Positions 48,396 through 57,602 of a DNA stretch of 64,000 nt are shown here, one piece after another; position 1 is the first letter of the stretch; each line of letters starts with the position of its first letter. The position numbers and the translations under genes were made by a program. The notes beneath the pieces were generated by a model, which saw only the letters and a program-made list of their open reading frames with translations, was not told the origin of the DNA and searched no databases. This DNA is from Streptomyces flaveolus (GTDB lineage: Bacteria; Actinomycetota; Actinomycetes; Streptomycetales; Streptomycetaceae), in NCBI RefSeq assembly GCF_014648815.1, contig NZ_BMRV01000003.1, forward strand, positions 248,001 through 312,000, read 5' to 3'.

Positions 48396-49859
48396 GTGAG
48401 AGTTACCGAGTACGTGGACTTCGACGCCGTCGGGCTCGCGGAGCTGGTGGCCAAGGGCGAGGTGACGCCCGCAGAACTGCAAGCGGCCGCGCACGAGGCG
48501 GCGCAGGCGGTCAACCCGCGGATCAACGCCATCGTGGAGACCTGGCCGACCGACGACGAGCCCCGCCCCGGCAGTACACCGCTGGCGGGAGTCCCTTTCC
48601 TGATCAAGGACATCGGAGTCTCCATGGCCGGGCGGCGTAGCGAGCTGGGCAGCCGCCTCGCGGCCGGCAATGTCGCGCGCGCAGACTCTTCCCTCATGCT
48701 GCGCTTCCGTAGCGCCGGCCTCGTGACGTTCGGGCGTACCGCGACACCGGAGATGGCCTACAGCATCACGACGGAACCAGTCCTGTACGGCGCGACCCGC
48801 AACCCGTGGGACCTGAAGCGGAGTGCGGGCGGATCCAGCGGGGGCGCGGCCGCGGCCGTCGCCGCCGGGGTCGTTCCCCTTGCGCACGGCACCGACGCCG
48901 CCGGCTCGCTCCGTATCCCCGCCGCCTGTAACGGCCTCTTCGGGTTGAAGCCCACCCGCGGCCGGGTCTCCATGGGGCCCGACTTCGACGAGCTCTTCAA
49001 CGGCCTGGCCGTGCACGGCAGCGTCAGCCGCACGGTACGCGACAGCGCGGCGCTGCTCGACCGGGTCCGCGGCCCCGAACCGGGTGACCCCTACTTCGCC
49101 CAGCAGCCGTCCCGGCCGTACGCGGAGGAAGTCGCCCGCCATCCGGGCTCCCTGCGGATCGGTGTCCTCACCCAGGCATGGGGCGGCCGCCGCACCACCG
49201 CACCGGTGTCCGACGCGCTCTCTCGTACCGTGCGGCTGCTCGAATCGCTCGGCCACCGGGTGGAGGAGGCCACGGTCGACCTCGGGGTCGGCTGGGAGGA
49301 GTTCGTGCTCGCCAACGCCCGTCTGTTCACGGCCAACCTCGCGGCCTCGATCGACGAGCTGGCCGACGCCTTGGACCGGCCCGTCGACTCCTCGACCCTC
49401 GAACCGGTGACCCTCGCCGGCTACCACTACGGGCAGCGGGTCGGTGGCGCCGAGTTCGTCACCGCTCTCACGGTCCGCAACCGGGTCGCCCGGAGCCTGG
49501 CACGGTACTTCGATGCCCACGACATCCTGCTCACGCCGACCTTGCCGGAGCTCCCCGTGCCCTTGGGCACGTATGCCGAGGGCGCGGAGGCGCTGGACGG
49601 GCTCGGCTGGATGCGTCGCGTCCTCGACCGCTCGCCGTTCACCATGCCGTTCAACACGGCGGGCACGCCCGCCATGTCCGTGCCCGTGACGGCCGACGTC
49701 GGGACGGGGCTCCCGATCGGTATGCAGTTCGCCGCCGGATACGGCCACGAAGGCCGTCTCTACCGCCTCGCCGGGCAACTCGAACAGGCGAGCCCGTGGT
49801 CGGGCCGCATACCCACGGTCTGGGCCGGGAACCAGGCGGGCCACCGCGAGACCGTGTGA
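48396..49859 (+). CDS. Amidase-signature family hydrolase
   Basis: 487-aa cytoplasmic amidase. The signature is complete: Lys in [15 protein letters not shown], Ser-cisSer region [20 protein letters not shown] then [20 protein letters not shown], and the C-terminal FLLPTLPELP-like stretch ([15 protein letters not shown]). The substrate amide or nitrile-derived carboxamide is unknown. Two GTG starts are possible (48390, 48396); GGGAG is better spaced for 48396. Regulated by the divergent TetR gene. The stop is nine bases before the convergent MFS gene. Confidence 0.92.
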   Translation: MRVTEYVDFDAVGLAELVAKGEVTPAELQAAAHEAAQAVNPRINAIVETWPTDDEPRPGSTPLAGVPFLIKDIGVSMAGRRSELGSRLAAGNVARADSSLMLRFRSAGLVTFGRTATPEMAYSITTEPVLYGATRNPWDLKRSAGGSSGGAAAAVAAGVVPLAHGTDAAGSLRIPAACNGLFGLKPTRGRVSMGPDFDELFNGLAVHGSVSRTVRDSAALLDRVRGPEPGDPYFAQQPSRPYAEEVARHPGSLRIGVLTQAWGGRRTTAPVSDALSRTVRLLESLGHRVEEATVDLGVGWEEFVLANARLFTANLAASIDELADALDRPVDSSTLEPVTLAGYHYGQRVGGAEFVTALTVRNRVARSLARYFDAHDILLTPTLPELPVPLGTYAEGAEALDGLGWMRRVLDRSPFTMPFNTAGTPAMSVPVTADVGTGLPIGMQFAAGYGHEGRLYRLAGQLEQASPWSGRIPTVWAGNQAGHRETV

Positions 49860-49868
49860 AGGCGGAAC

Positions 49869-51086
49869 CTACTCCGTCGGGGTCTCCGCCGGGACGCCCG
49901 GACGCGTGTCGGCGACGGCCGGCCGTCGTTCCTCGTGCCGGCCCAGCGCCGCGAGGGTCAGGGTCACGGTGACGGACGCGGCCGCCATCAGCGTCATCGC
50001 CGCGGCCGGTGAGGTGAGTTGGGCCAGAGTGCCCGCGAGGACGGCGCCGACGCCCTGCAGGGCCGTCATGCCGGTGGCGTGCAGGCCGAGAGCCTGGCCC
50101 GTCAGGTCGTCGGGGGTGAGCTTCATCAAACGTTCCTGCAGTACCAGGCTCGCGGCGAAGCCGACGGAGGCGACGGTGACCGCCACGGCCGACAGTGCCA
50201 CTCCCGGCCGCAGGACGAAGAACACGTACGGAACGGCCAGCAGCAGGCGCAGCGGGGTCGCGAGACGGCGACGCACCGCGGCCGGAACCAGGCGGCCCAC
50301 CGCCATGTCGCCCACGAACATGCCGAGCGCCCCGAACGCGTACAGCGTGCCGGCGGCTCCGGGGGCGTAGGAGACGTAGAGCGAATCGCCGCCGACGATC
50401 AGGCCGTTGGGAACCCACAGACCGAGGTACGTCAGTCGACGGGAGCGTGAGGACCACAGGAAGGCGTTGGTGCGCCAGGTCGCCGAGACGGACGGGCGGC
50501 CCGAGGAGCGCGGCGGCCGGGCCGAGAGACCCAGGCGGGTGACGAGCGCCGACACGGCGTACACCGCCGCCGCGAGGAGCAGGCAGGCACGGGGGGACAG
50601 GAGCACCAGCAGCGCGCCGCCCGTCGCGAAACCGGCCATCTGCATCAGGCCCCAGAGCATGTTGTACACCGAACGGCCGAGGACATAGCCGTCCTTGGAC
50701 AGGATCTCGTTCATCAGCCCGCCACGCACCCCACCGCCCAGCGACGCGACCAGGCCCTGCAGCAGTACGACGGCGAAGACCGCCCAGACGGGCAGACCCG
50801 GCAGCGCCAGCACCGCCGTACCGGCCGCGAAGGCGAGACCGAGACCGGACAGGACCGCCCGCGGAGGCAGGCGGTCGGCACCCGAGAGCAGGAACACGCC
50901 CCCCAGCAACTGCGCGAGTTGCGGGCCGAACATGCTCACCGCCGACAGGAACGGGGAGCCGGTGGCCCGGAACACCATCGTGCCGAGGGCCAGGCCGCCG
51001 ATCGTCTGGGCGGCGGCGAAGGCGGCGAAGGAAAGCAGGAACGGGGTGAACTCCGGGGTGCGGAACAGGGAGCGGTAGCTGCGCAT
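49869..51086 (-). CDS. MFS transporter under ArsR-type control
   Basis: 405 aa with 12 membrane segments. It starts MRSYRSLFRTPEFTPFLLSF and carries GSPFLSAVSMFGPQLAQLLG, LQGLVASLGGGVRGGLMNEI, GRSVYNMLWGLMQMAGFATG and LQERLMKLTPDDLTGQALGL. The DHA3-like exporter class seems likely. It is divergent from the DUF5937 ArsR gene, with 68 bp between starts, so that regulator probably represses it. ATG 51086 is used; upstream in-frame codons to 51362 are antisense to the regulator. Confidence 0.85.
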   Translation of the reverse strand: MRSYRSLFRTPEFTPFLLSFAAFAAAQTIGGLALGTMVFRATGSPFLSAVSMFGPQLAQLLGGVFLLSGADRLPPRAVLSGLGLAFAAGTAVLALPGLPVWAVFAVVLLQGLVASLGGGVRGGLMNEILSKDGYVLGRSVYNMLWGLMQMAGFATGGALLVLLSPRACLLLAAAVYAVSALVTRLGLSARPPRSSGRPSVSATWRTNAFLWSSRSRRLTYLGLWVPNGLIVGGDSLYVSYAPGAAGTLYAFGALGMFVGDMAVGRLVPAAVRRRLATPLRLLLAVPYVFFVLRPGVALSAVAVTVASVGFAASLVLQERLMKLTPDDLTGQALGLHATGMTALQGVGAVLAGTLAQLTSPAAAMTLMAAASVTVTLTLAALGRHEERRPAVADTRPGVPAETPTE

Positions 51087-51154
51087 GCGTCGCAGTCTCG
51101 GATCGGCCGGGGCGACGTGGGTACTGTTTCGCCGACACGCGAAAGGTCGTACAC

Positions 51155-52186
51155 ATGGGCTTGTGGCAGATCGGCACCGACACCCTCGCCCGCAGCCGGT
51201 TCGTCCTCTCGCCGTTCGCCGAGACGTTCGCGAGCCTGAAACTGCTGCACGCGGGGACCGGTGCCCACCAGGGCGAGGAGGCCTGGCTGCGCACGCACCT
51301 GCCCGGCTACCGCGCGCGCCTCGCGGCCGACCCGGTGGCCGCCCCGCTCGTGCGGGCGGCACTCGGCACCTCCTGGATCGCCGACTTCATCTGCCCCACC
51401 TCGGGCATCGGCGAGCGCTTCGAGGAGACCGTGACCCGGGTGCGGGCGACCCCGGCCGGGCAGGCTCGGGCCGACCTCCGTGTGTCTCTCGGCGGCCCGC
51501 TCCCCGCCGCGCTGGAGCGGGACGACCTGCCCGAGCGGGCGACCGCGCTCCTGACGTACGTCTGGGACGAGACGGTACGGCCGTACTGGGAACGCCGGCG
51601 GCGCATCCTGGAGGCCGACACGGTCGCCCGCATGGCGCAGGTGAGCCGGGGCGGCTGGGCGGCCGTGCTGGACTCGCTGAAGCCGGGGGCGCGCTGGATC
51701 GGGGAGAGCCGCCTCCAGGTCAACCCGAACGCCTACCCGCCACGGGACATCGCCGCCGGGGCCGACCTGCTGTTCATGCCGGTCACACCCAGGACCAGTT
51801 GGGTGTCGTGGGAAGGGCAGGAACGGTACGCCGTCGTCTACCCGTGTCTCGGCGTGCTCGCCGACGACCACGGCCGGCGGCCGGTCCCGGCCGCCCTCGG
51901 GACGCTCGTCGGTACCGCGCGGGCCGGTCTGCTGGTGCTGCTCGGGACTCCCATGAGTACGACACAGCTGGTCGCCGTCACCGGGAAGGGCCTGGGATCG
52001 GTGGGCGGGCATCTGCGGGTGCTGCTGGACGCGGGACTGGTGCAGCGGCGGCGGTCCGGGCGGTCGGTGCTGTACGTCCGTACGGCGGCCGGGGAGGTGC
52101 TGGTGAAGGCCTCGGGGGCCGGTGCCGACGACCACCGGGAGCCGGAACCGCGGAAGGCCGGGAGCCCGCCCGTACGAACGCCGTGA
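51155..52186 (+). CDS. DUF5937/ArsR-family winged-helix regulator
   Basis: 343 aa. The N-terminal two-thirds (FVLSPFAETFASLKLLHAGT, EAWLRTHLPGYRARLAADPV, YVWDETVRPYWERRRRILEA) is the DUF5937 sensor common in Streptomyces. The C-terminal 80 residues are an ArsR/SmtB winged helix (LVAVTGKGLGSVGGHLRVLL, VQRRRSGRSVLYVRT). No Cys metal site is apparent, so it probably senses an organic ligand. Divergent from the MFS gene. The 3' gap to the cobalamin riboswitch holds a strong terminator. Confidence 0.88.
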   Translation: MGLWQIGTDTLARSRFVLSPFAETFASLKLLHAGTGAHQGEEAWLRTHLPGYRARLAADPVAAPLVRAALGTSWIADFICPTSGIGERFEETVTRVRATPAGQARADLRVSLGGPLPAALERDDLPERATALLTYVWDETVRPYWERRRRILEADTVARMAQVSRGGWAAVLDSLKPGARWIGESRLQVNPNAYPPRDIAAGADLLFMPVTPRTSWVSWEGQERYAVVYPCLGVLADDHGRRPVPAALGTLVGTARAGLLVLLGTPMSTTQLVAVTGKGLGSVGGHLRVLLDAGLVQRRRSGRSVLYVRTAAGEVLVKASGAGADDHREPEPRKAGSPPVRTP

Positions 52187-52342
52187 GGCTGGACCCAAGA
52201 GCGCCGTCCCTCGGCCGGACGGTCACGCGGCGCAGCGGGAGTTCCCGTTCCGACCTGCGCCTGAGATGTCGCGGCAGCCGCGCAGCGCCAGTTCGATCGC
52301 CGTGCCACGCCTGACATCGACCGGCCGAGCCCACTGCACCGT

Positions 52343-52367
52343 ACGGCGCCCCCGGCGGGGGCGCCGT
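52343..52367 (+). terminator. Intrinsic terminator after ArsR gene
   Basis: ACGGCGCCCCC-GGC-GGGGGCGCCGT, an 11-bp perfect stem with a 3-nt loop, about 157 bp after the regulator stop. It separates the regulator transcript from the riboswitch. Confidence 0.7.
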
Positions 52368-52484
52368 CGTGTTCCGGGACGGTTGTCAGGCCGAAACCGC
52401 CGGCGGCCAGCCGCGGTTTCGTCAGCAGTCCCCGGTGCTGTACACGATCCGTCGCCGCCCGGGCGGCCCGGCCGCGGACTTGAT

Positions 52485-52650
52485 AGCCTCATCGGGCCAG
52501 TCGAGCCACACCCGAGGCCAGGGAATCCGGTGCGAATCCGGAACTGACGCGCAGCGGTGAGGGGGACGGGCGGGGCACGACGCCACTGGGAGACCGGGAA
52601 GGCGCCCCGACCGGACGAACCCGAGTCCGAAGACCTGCTGGCACCTCCGC
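52485..52650 (+). promoter_or_regulatory. Adenosylcobalamin riboswitch
   Basis: The conserved elements occur in order: AGGGAATCCGGTGCGAATCC then GGAACTGACGCGCAGCGGTG (52520-52560), the B12-box region GCCACTGGGAGACCGGGAAG then GC (about 52582-52603), and GTCCGAAGACCTGC (52625-52638). Together they match the cobalamin riboswitch. A CCTCC/GGAGG hairpin follows at about 52645-52665 and may be the expression switch. It should lower expression of the downstream [2Fe-2S] gene when B12 is plentiful. The rest of the gap 52187-52484 holds only the terminator. Confidence 0.92.
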
Positions 52651-52711
52651 ACCCCGGCGTGGAGGAACGTCCGTAGGCCAGGCTCCGCGTACGAGCCCCG
52701 ACCCCAAAGGC

Positions 52712-53095
52712 ATGCCCGTGCTCCGCAGCCCCGCCCTTCACCGCACTCCTGCCCGTCCCGCCGAACCGGCACCGTGCCGCGTCGTCGTCTGCCGGGACTG
52801 CTGCTGCGGTACTTCGAAAGTCACCGGTGTGGATCACGACCGGCAACTCGCGCGCCTTGCCGAGGAGGTACCCGTCCGCGTCTCCGACTGCCTCGACGTG
52901 TGCGAACACGCCAACGTGATCGTCGTCCAGCCCTCCGCCGCGGCCCGCGCCGCAGGGGCCCGCCCCGTCTGGCTCGGCCTCGTCAACGACCCCGACGCCA
53001 CAGAGGACATCGCCGCGTGGGTCCGGGCCGGCGGTCCCGGCATCGCCGCCTGCCCCGACATCCTCGACCTCTACGTCTTCACGCCACCCCGCTGA
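52712..53095 (+). CDS. (2Fe-2S) ferredoxin-domain protein under B12 control
   Basis: 127-aa small protein with VVVCRDCCCGTSKVTGVDHD and VRVSDCLDVCEHANVIVVQP, the Cys pattern of thioredoxin-like [2Fe-2S] ferredoxins and their relatives. Such proteins are found behind cobalamin riboswitches in Streptomyces, often with CbtA/CbtB cobalt transport genes; those are not nearby here. A role in cobalt or cobalamin metabolism is inferred from the riboswitch, not proved. ATG 52712 is reported; GTG 52718 has better spacing from AAAGG. It is convergent with the erythromycin-esterase gene. Confidence 0.85.
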   Translation: MPVLRSPALHRTPARPAEPAPCRVVVCRDCCCGTSKVTGVDHDRQLARLAEEVPVRVSDCLDVCEHANVIVVQPSAAARAAGARPVWLGLVNDPDATEDIAAWVRAGGPGIAACPDILDLYVFTPPR

Positions 53096-53191
53096 GCCAG
53101 CTGGAGGTCCAACCCGCGGCGGACCCGGCGCCCTGTGGCCGGCTCCGACTCGACCCGGGCTTCTCCTGCGTGGCAGGGACAGCCGCCTTCG

Positions 53192-54567
53192 TCACGGCGC
53201 GGGTGTACGCGCGCTGAGCATGTCCGCAGCCCGGACCCGGTGGAGGTGGATCAGGATGTCGTAGGCCCGCCCGAGGGAGAGGGTGGGCGGGGGGTCGGGG
53301 GTGAAGGTGGATCCGGCGTCGTACGTCGGCCGGGCGCGGCCGAGCCAGGTGCGCGCCGCGGCGGGCGCGGTTCGCAGGTCGAGGTAGAAGTCCCGGTACC
53401 TGACCCGGTCCAGGGTGTACTCGTTCGTGCCCGGGGGTGCCGCCGGGACGGTCACCGGTTTCCAGTCCTCGTCGAGGGAGGCGTCCTTGGTGAGGAAGGA
53501 GCCGCCGGCGAAGCTGAAGCCGATCGCGGCGTAGTCGCGCCCCAGGCGTTCGCGCAGCACGGCACCCTGGGTCCGCGGGTACATGTCCGGATGGGTGGAG
53601 AGGTATCCGATGTGGCCGTTGTGGGCCGACAGCAGCATTCTGTGGCCGGTGTGGCGCTGCCACCACAGGACGTTGTCGGCCATGGCCTGGTCACGCAGGC
53701 GCTCGGCGGCCGTGATCGAGGCCGGATCGGCGAGGTCGACGGTGGCGAAGGCGAAGGTCTGCGCGATGTTCCGGGCGTGCCGCACCGTCCACGCGTACGC
53801 GTCGTCGCCGGCTTCCTCGTACTCGGAGACCAGGTCGAGCGCCTCCTGGGCACGTGCGGCGTTCTCCCTTCGTTCTGCGACCGGCATGCGCAGGTAGGCG
53901 AAGATGTCGTCGAAGGGCCGCAGCGTCGTGTACAGCTCGGTGAGCCTAGGCAGCGCTTCCGGCCGGGTCCCGCGGACGGACGACAGCACGCGCTCGAAGA
54001 TGTGGTCTCCGAGCCCGGGTGCTCCGATGTCGCCCCCATGAAGCGGACCCGGTGGCCGGGGCGGCGGCGGTTGTGCTCGCGCATCCAGTCGATCAGGCTG
54101 ACGAACTCCTCGCGCTCCCACGGAGATCCGGCCAGTGTCTCCTGCGCGATCCTCCGCGGGTCACCGGGTCCACCCTGTAGGTATGCGTCGATTCTCAGCC
54201 CCGCTGACCAGCTCATCTCGAGGGCGAACGTGGTGAAGCCGCGCTCCTCGACGAGGTGTCGGAAGACGCGTTCCTTCATGGCGAAGAACTCGTGCGAGCC
54301 GTGCGTGGCCTCGCCCAGCCCCACCACCTTCGCGTCTCCGAGCATGGTGCTCAGCGCCCGGAGGTCCGTAGTCCTGCCGCCGGGGTCCGTGCGGCGCAGC
54401 GGGTGCGCGTCCCGTTCCAGGGAGCGTACGACGACCGCTTCCCGGTCTGCCCCGGCAGAGGCGGCCGATGCCGCGGAAGCCGCCGGTGCGGCCAGCACCG
54501 TCGCGGCGAGCGCTCCCGCGCGTGCGAGCAACTCGCGACGGCCGGTCGTCTTCCGGTACTCGAGCAT
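53192..54567 (-). pseudogene. Erythromycin-esterase-family gene with one frameshift
   Basis: Frame 1 (start 54567) has a signal-like N-terminus (RRELLARAGALAATVLAAPA) and the family motif VGLGEATHGSHEFFAMKERV then RMG-like FRHLVEERGFTTFALEMSW, ending near PGHRVRFMG. Frame 2 continues with DIGAPGLGDHIFERVLSSVR through HTGHRMLLSAHNGHIGYLST to the stop at 53192. The switch is at a run of five C (54033-54037, plus strand); one extra base would restore a single 458-codon gene. It is either a young pseudogene or a sequencing slip in a homopolymer. The enzyme family opens macrolide lactones or related esters. Confidence 0.82.
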
Positions 54568-54684
54568 TGCTGATCACTCCTCGTGTGCGACGGCTTCTCG
54601 AGCCGATGAAGTGATCTTCGTGTGCTGTGGCGCGCGGCGCGCTGGGGTACGCCACCGCTTTCGTACAGGTGGCAGCCCCGCCGG

Positions 54685-54707
54685 CTGGTGGGGGATACCC
54701 CCACCAG
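54685..54707 (-). terminator. Hairpin terminator after HxlR gene
   Basis: CTGGTGGGGG-ATA-CCCCCACCAG, a perfect 10-bp stem, 43 bases downstream of the minus-strand HxlR stop. It isolates that gene from the erythromycin-esterase gene. Confidence 0.65.
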
Positions 54708-54749
54708 GAAGGAGGAGCAGGCGTGGCTGCGCCGAGTCCCCGGCTCGGA

Positions 54750-55202
54750 TCACCCGTTGGTGATCTTCTGGACGATGGTGTCATCGGGGCTCAACCGGCG
54801 CCCGTCGGCGGACAGTACCTCCAGTGGGCGCAGGCGCTGTTCCTGGCGGCGGTCGACCAACTGTGAGTGCGGTTCGCCGGGTTCGAAGAAGTTCTGTTCG
54901 CCCCATTGCCGCAGTGCCACGATGACGGGGAAGAGCGCCTTGCCCTTCGGGGTCAGTGCGTACTCGCGGTAGGCGCTGCCGTCCGAGGCCGGGACGGATT
55001 CGAGGACCCCGCCGGCGACCAGGGTGCGCAGACGCGCGGCGAGGATGTTCTTCGCCACGCCGAGGCTGCGCTGGAACTCCCCGAAGCGCCGGCTTCCGTC
55101 GAAGGCGTCCCGCACGATCAGCAGGGACCACCAGTCGCCGATCGCGTCCACCGACCGGGCGACGGGACATTCGCTGTCGTCGAAGCGCGTTCTGCTCACC
55201 AT
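54750..55202 (-). CDS. HxlR-family transcriptional regulator 1
   Basis: 150 aa. Winged-helix HxlR pattern: CPVARSVDAIGDWWSLLIVR at the start, FGEFQRSLGVAKNILAARLR in the recognition helix, and REYALTPKGKALFPVIVALR in the wing. HxlR proteins respond to electrophiles or disulfide stress in several bacteria. The single Cys at residue 12 fits that precedent. AGGAGGG lies six bases before ATG 55202 (an in-frame ATG at 55220 is inferior). Divergent from the MFS gene, with an inverted pair of operators between. Confidence 0.88.
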   Translation of the reverse strand: MVSRTRFDDSECPVARSVDAIGDWWSLLIVRDAFDGSRRFGEFQRSLGVAKNILAARLRTLVAGGVLESVPASDGSAYREYALTPKGKALFPVIVALRQWGEQNFFEPGEPHSQLVDRRQEQRLRPLEVLSADGRRLSPDDTIVQKITNG

Positions 55203-55223
55203 GGCGTCCCTCCTTCTCACGAT

Positions 55224-55278
55224 GGTTGCAACATGCTACCAGCTCGGTTAGCGTCCCTGCTGGTAGCAAGATGCAACC
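55224..55278. promoter_or_regulatory. Paired HxlR operators
   Basis: GGTTGCA-N3-TGCTACC (55224-55240) and GGTAGCA-N3-TGCAACC (55262-55278) are each imperfect palindromes and mirror images of one another, centres 38 bp apart. The 20-bp arms 55224-55243 and 55259-55278 match at 18 of 20. They lie between the divergent hxlR and MFS starts. Confidence 0.7.
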
Positions 55279-55301
55279 GGTGAGTGGAGAGGTGGATGCT
55301 C

Positions 55302-56558
55302 ATGCCCGACAGCGGTGAAGCTGTGACATCAAGGACCGCAGCCGGAAGCGAGAAAGGCTCCGCCTTCGTCCTGTCCCGTGGCGTGGTGCTCCTGTTCGCC
55401 GTCGCCTGTGGTGCCGCAGTGGCCAACGTCTACTTCTCTCAGCCGCTCCTGGTCACCATGGGGCATGACCTGGCCATGAGCCCGGCGCTGGTCGGCAGCG
55501 TGGTCACCCTCACGCATGTCGGATACGGGTGGGGACTCTTCCTCCTCGTGCCGCTCGGCGACGTGGCCGACCGCAGACGGCTCGTGGTGGCCCAACTGCT
55601 GCTCCTGGTGGGGGCACTGGCGGTGGTGGCCGCGGCCCGCACGGCGGCGATCCTGCTCGTGGGCATGGCAGCGGTGGGGCTCCTCGCGGTCGTCACGCAG
55701 ACGCTCGTGGCCTTCGCGGCATCACTGGCCCCGCCCGCCGAGCGCGGACGGGTCGTCGGTCTGGTGACCGGCGGCGTGGTCATCGGCATCCTGCTCGCCC
55801 GCACCGCATCCGGGTTCCTGGCCGACATGGCGGGCTGGCGCTCCGTCTACCTCGCGTCTGCGTCGCTCACCGCTCTGCTCGCCCTCGTCCTGCACCGAGT
55901 GCTGCCGCGCCACAGTGACGCTCGGCCGACGACTCCGCGCTACGGGCAGCTCCTGCGCTCCACGATCACCCTGTTCGCGCGGGAACGACTACTGCGGCTC
56001 CGAGCCCTGTTCGGTCTGCTGATCTTCGCCGCCTTCAGCACTCTGTGGAGCAGCATCGCGCTGCCGCTCAGCGCGGCCCCGTACTTCCTGTCCCACGGCG
56101 CGATCGGCATGCTGGGGCTGATCGGTGTCGCCGGCGCCCTGGCCGCAACCGTGGCGGGCCGTCTGAACGACCGTGGACTCTCCCGGAGGACCACCGGCAT
56201 CGCCCTGGCGCTGCTCGTCGCCTCGTGGCTGCCCTTGTCCTTCACCCGCAGCTCGCTCTGGGCCCTGATCGTGGGGGTGATCCTCCTCGACCTCGCCGTG
56301 CAGGCGGTCCATGTCACCAACCAGACCCTGATCTACACGCTGCACCCGGACGCGGGCAGCCGGCTGATCGGCGGATACATGGTCTTCTACTCGATCGGCA
56401 GTGCCACCGGTGCCATCGCCGCGACCTCCCTGTACACCGTGGCCGGCTGGGACGCCGTATGCGCACTGGGGGCCACGTTCAGCTGCCTCGGACTCGTCCT
56501 GTGGGCGTTCACCCGGGACAGCATGCCGGACCGAACGGACCGCCCGGCAGACGGGTGA
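55302..56558 (+). CDS. MFS transporter controlled by HxlR 1
   Basis: 418 aa with 12 helices: SRGVVLLFAVACGAAVANVY then FSQPLL (family start), THVGYGWGLFLLVPLGDVAD with D-R-R-R-L, and TLVAFAASLAPPAERGRVVG. This is the AraJ/YnfM-like branch often annotated as MFS exporters. It probably exports the molecule sensed by the divergent HxlR regulator. GAGAGG nine bases before ATG 55302 decides the start; ATG 55296 is also possible. Convergent with the quinone-oxidoreductase gene after 20 bp. Confidence 0.86.
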   Translation: MPDSGEAVTSRTAAGSEKGSAFVLSRGVVLLFAVACGAAVANVYFSQPLLVTMGHDLAMSPALVGSVVTLTHVGYGWGLFLLVPLGDVADRRRLVVAQLLLLVGALAVVAAARTAAILLVGMAAVGLLAVVTQTLVAFAASLAPPAERGRVVGLVTGGVVIGILLARTASGFLADMAGWRSVYLASASLTALLALVLHRVLPRHSDARPTTPRYGQLLRSTITLFARERLLRLRALFGLLIFAAFSTLWSSIALPLSAAPYFLSHGAIGMLGLIGVAGALAATVAGRLNDRGLSRRTTGIALALLVASWLPLSFTRSSLWALIVGVILLDLAVQAVHVTNQTLIYTLHPDAGSRLIGGYMVFYSIGSATGAIAATSLYTVAGWDAVCALGATFSCLGLVLWAFTRDSMPDRTDRPADG

Positions 56559-56578
56559 GCCCACGATGCCGGGGTGCC

Positions 56579-57523
56579 TCAGGGAACCAGAACCAGGCGC
56601 CCTCGCACTCCGCCCGCCGCGAGCCGGTCGTGCGCCTCGGCGGCGCGCTCCAGAGGCAGGATCTGGGCGACCCGCAGCGTCAGACCCATGACGGCGAGCT
56701 CGGCCAGCGCGGCCCCGTCGGCGCTGATCCACTGCTGGTGGACCCGGATTCCGCGCAAGGGGGGCGGGACCGAGCCGCCGACGACCGTGGCGAAGGCTCC
56801 TCTGGTGCGGACGGCGGCCAGGGCACGGACGCCCTGCCCCGCGGTGTCGAGCGCGCCGTCGGTGCCGCCCGGTACCAGGCGGCGGACATCGGACGCGAGG
56901 TCGGACGCGTCACGGCCGACGACCCACTCGGCGCCGAGGCCGCGGACGAACTCCTCGTCCGCGGAACCCGCCTGGGCGACGACGCGCAGACCGCGCCGTA
57001 CCGCCAGTTCGACCGCGAAGCCGCCGACCGCCCCGGTGGCTCCGGTCACCAGCACGGTGTCGCCCGCGTCGAGACCGAGCAGGTCGAGCGCCTGGAGTGC
57101 GGTGAGTCCGTTCAGCGGCAGCGTCGCCGCGGCCGTGGCACTGGCATCGCGGGGTGCCGGGGCGACCGCTGTGGCGTCCAGGACGAGGTACTCGGCGTAG
57201 GCCCCCAGGGACACGTCGAGCAGGTCGCGCAGCCCGATCACCCGCTGCCCGGGCACCAACGCCGCCACGCCCGCGCCGAGTCGGTCGACCACACCCGCCA
57301 CGTCCCATCCGATGCCTGTCCGCTCGCGCGCGGCCATCAGCCCGGCCTCGACGAGCGCGCCGGAACGGGTGACCAGATCCACGGGATTGACGGTCGCCGC
57401 CTCCACGCGGATCCGTACCTGCCCGGGGCCAGGCTCCGGCAGAGGAACCCTCACCGTCTCGAGTACCTGGGGCCCGCCGTAACCGCGGGCCACCACCGCC
57501 CGCATCGTCTCTTCAGCGCTCAT
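56579..57523 (-). CDS. NADPH:quinone oxidoreductase-like MDR protein
   Basis: 314 aa, zinc-free medium-chain dehydrogenase family: MRAVVARGYGGPQVLETVRV at the N-terminus, PGQVRIRVEAATVNPVDLVT, GLTALQALDLLGLDAGDTVL, and the Rossmann motif VTGATGAVGGFAVELAVRRG. The Cys and His zinc ligands of true alcohol dehydrogenases are missing. It is divergent from the HxlR-type gene at 57603, with a palindrome between, so it is probably induced by an electrophile or quinone. Starts at ATG 57523. Confidence 0.88.
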   Translation of the reverse strand: MSAEETMRAVVARGYGGPQVLETVRVPLPEPGPGQVRIRVEAATVNPVDLVTRSGALVEAGLMAARERTGIGWDVAGVVDRLGAGVAALVPGQRVIGLRDLLDVSLGAYAEYLVLDATAVAPAPRDASATAAATLPLNGLTALQALDLLGLDAGDTVLVTGATGAVGGFAVELAVRRGLRVVAQAGSADEEFVRGLGAEWVVGRDASDLASDVRRLVPGGTDGALDTAGQGVRALAAVRTRGAFATVVGGSVPPPLRGIRVHQQWISADGAALAELAVMGLTLRVAQILPLERAAEAHDRLAAGGVRGRLVLVP

Positions 57524-57560
57524 GCCGCCCACCGTAGGAAGCGCTACTCTCCATTGGGAA

Positions 57561-57582
57561 GTACGCACTTCACGGTGCGTAC
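57561..57582. promoter_or_regulatory. HxlR operator GTACGCAC-N6-GTGCGTAC
   Basis: Perfect 8-bp inverted repeat with a 6-bp spacer, centred 31 bp before the HxlR 2 start and 48 bp before the divergent quinone-oxidoreductase start. Confidence 0.65.
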
Positions 57583-57602
57583 GGCACCGAGAGGAGTGCG
57601 TC

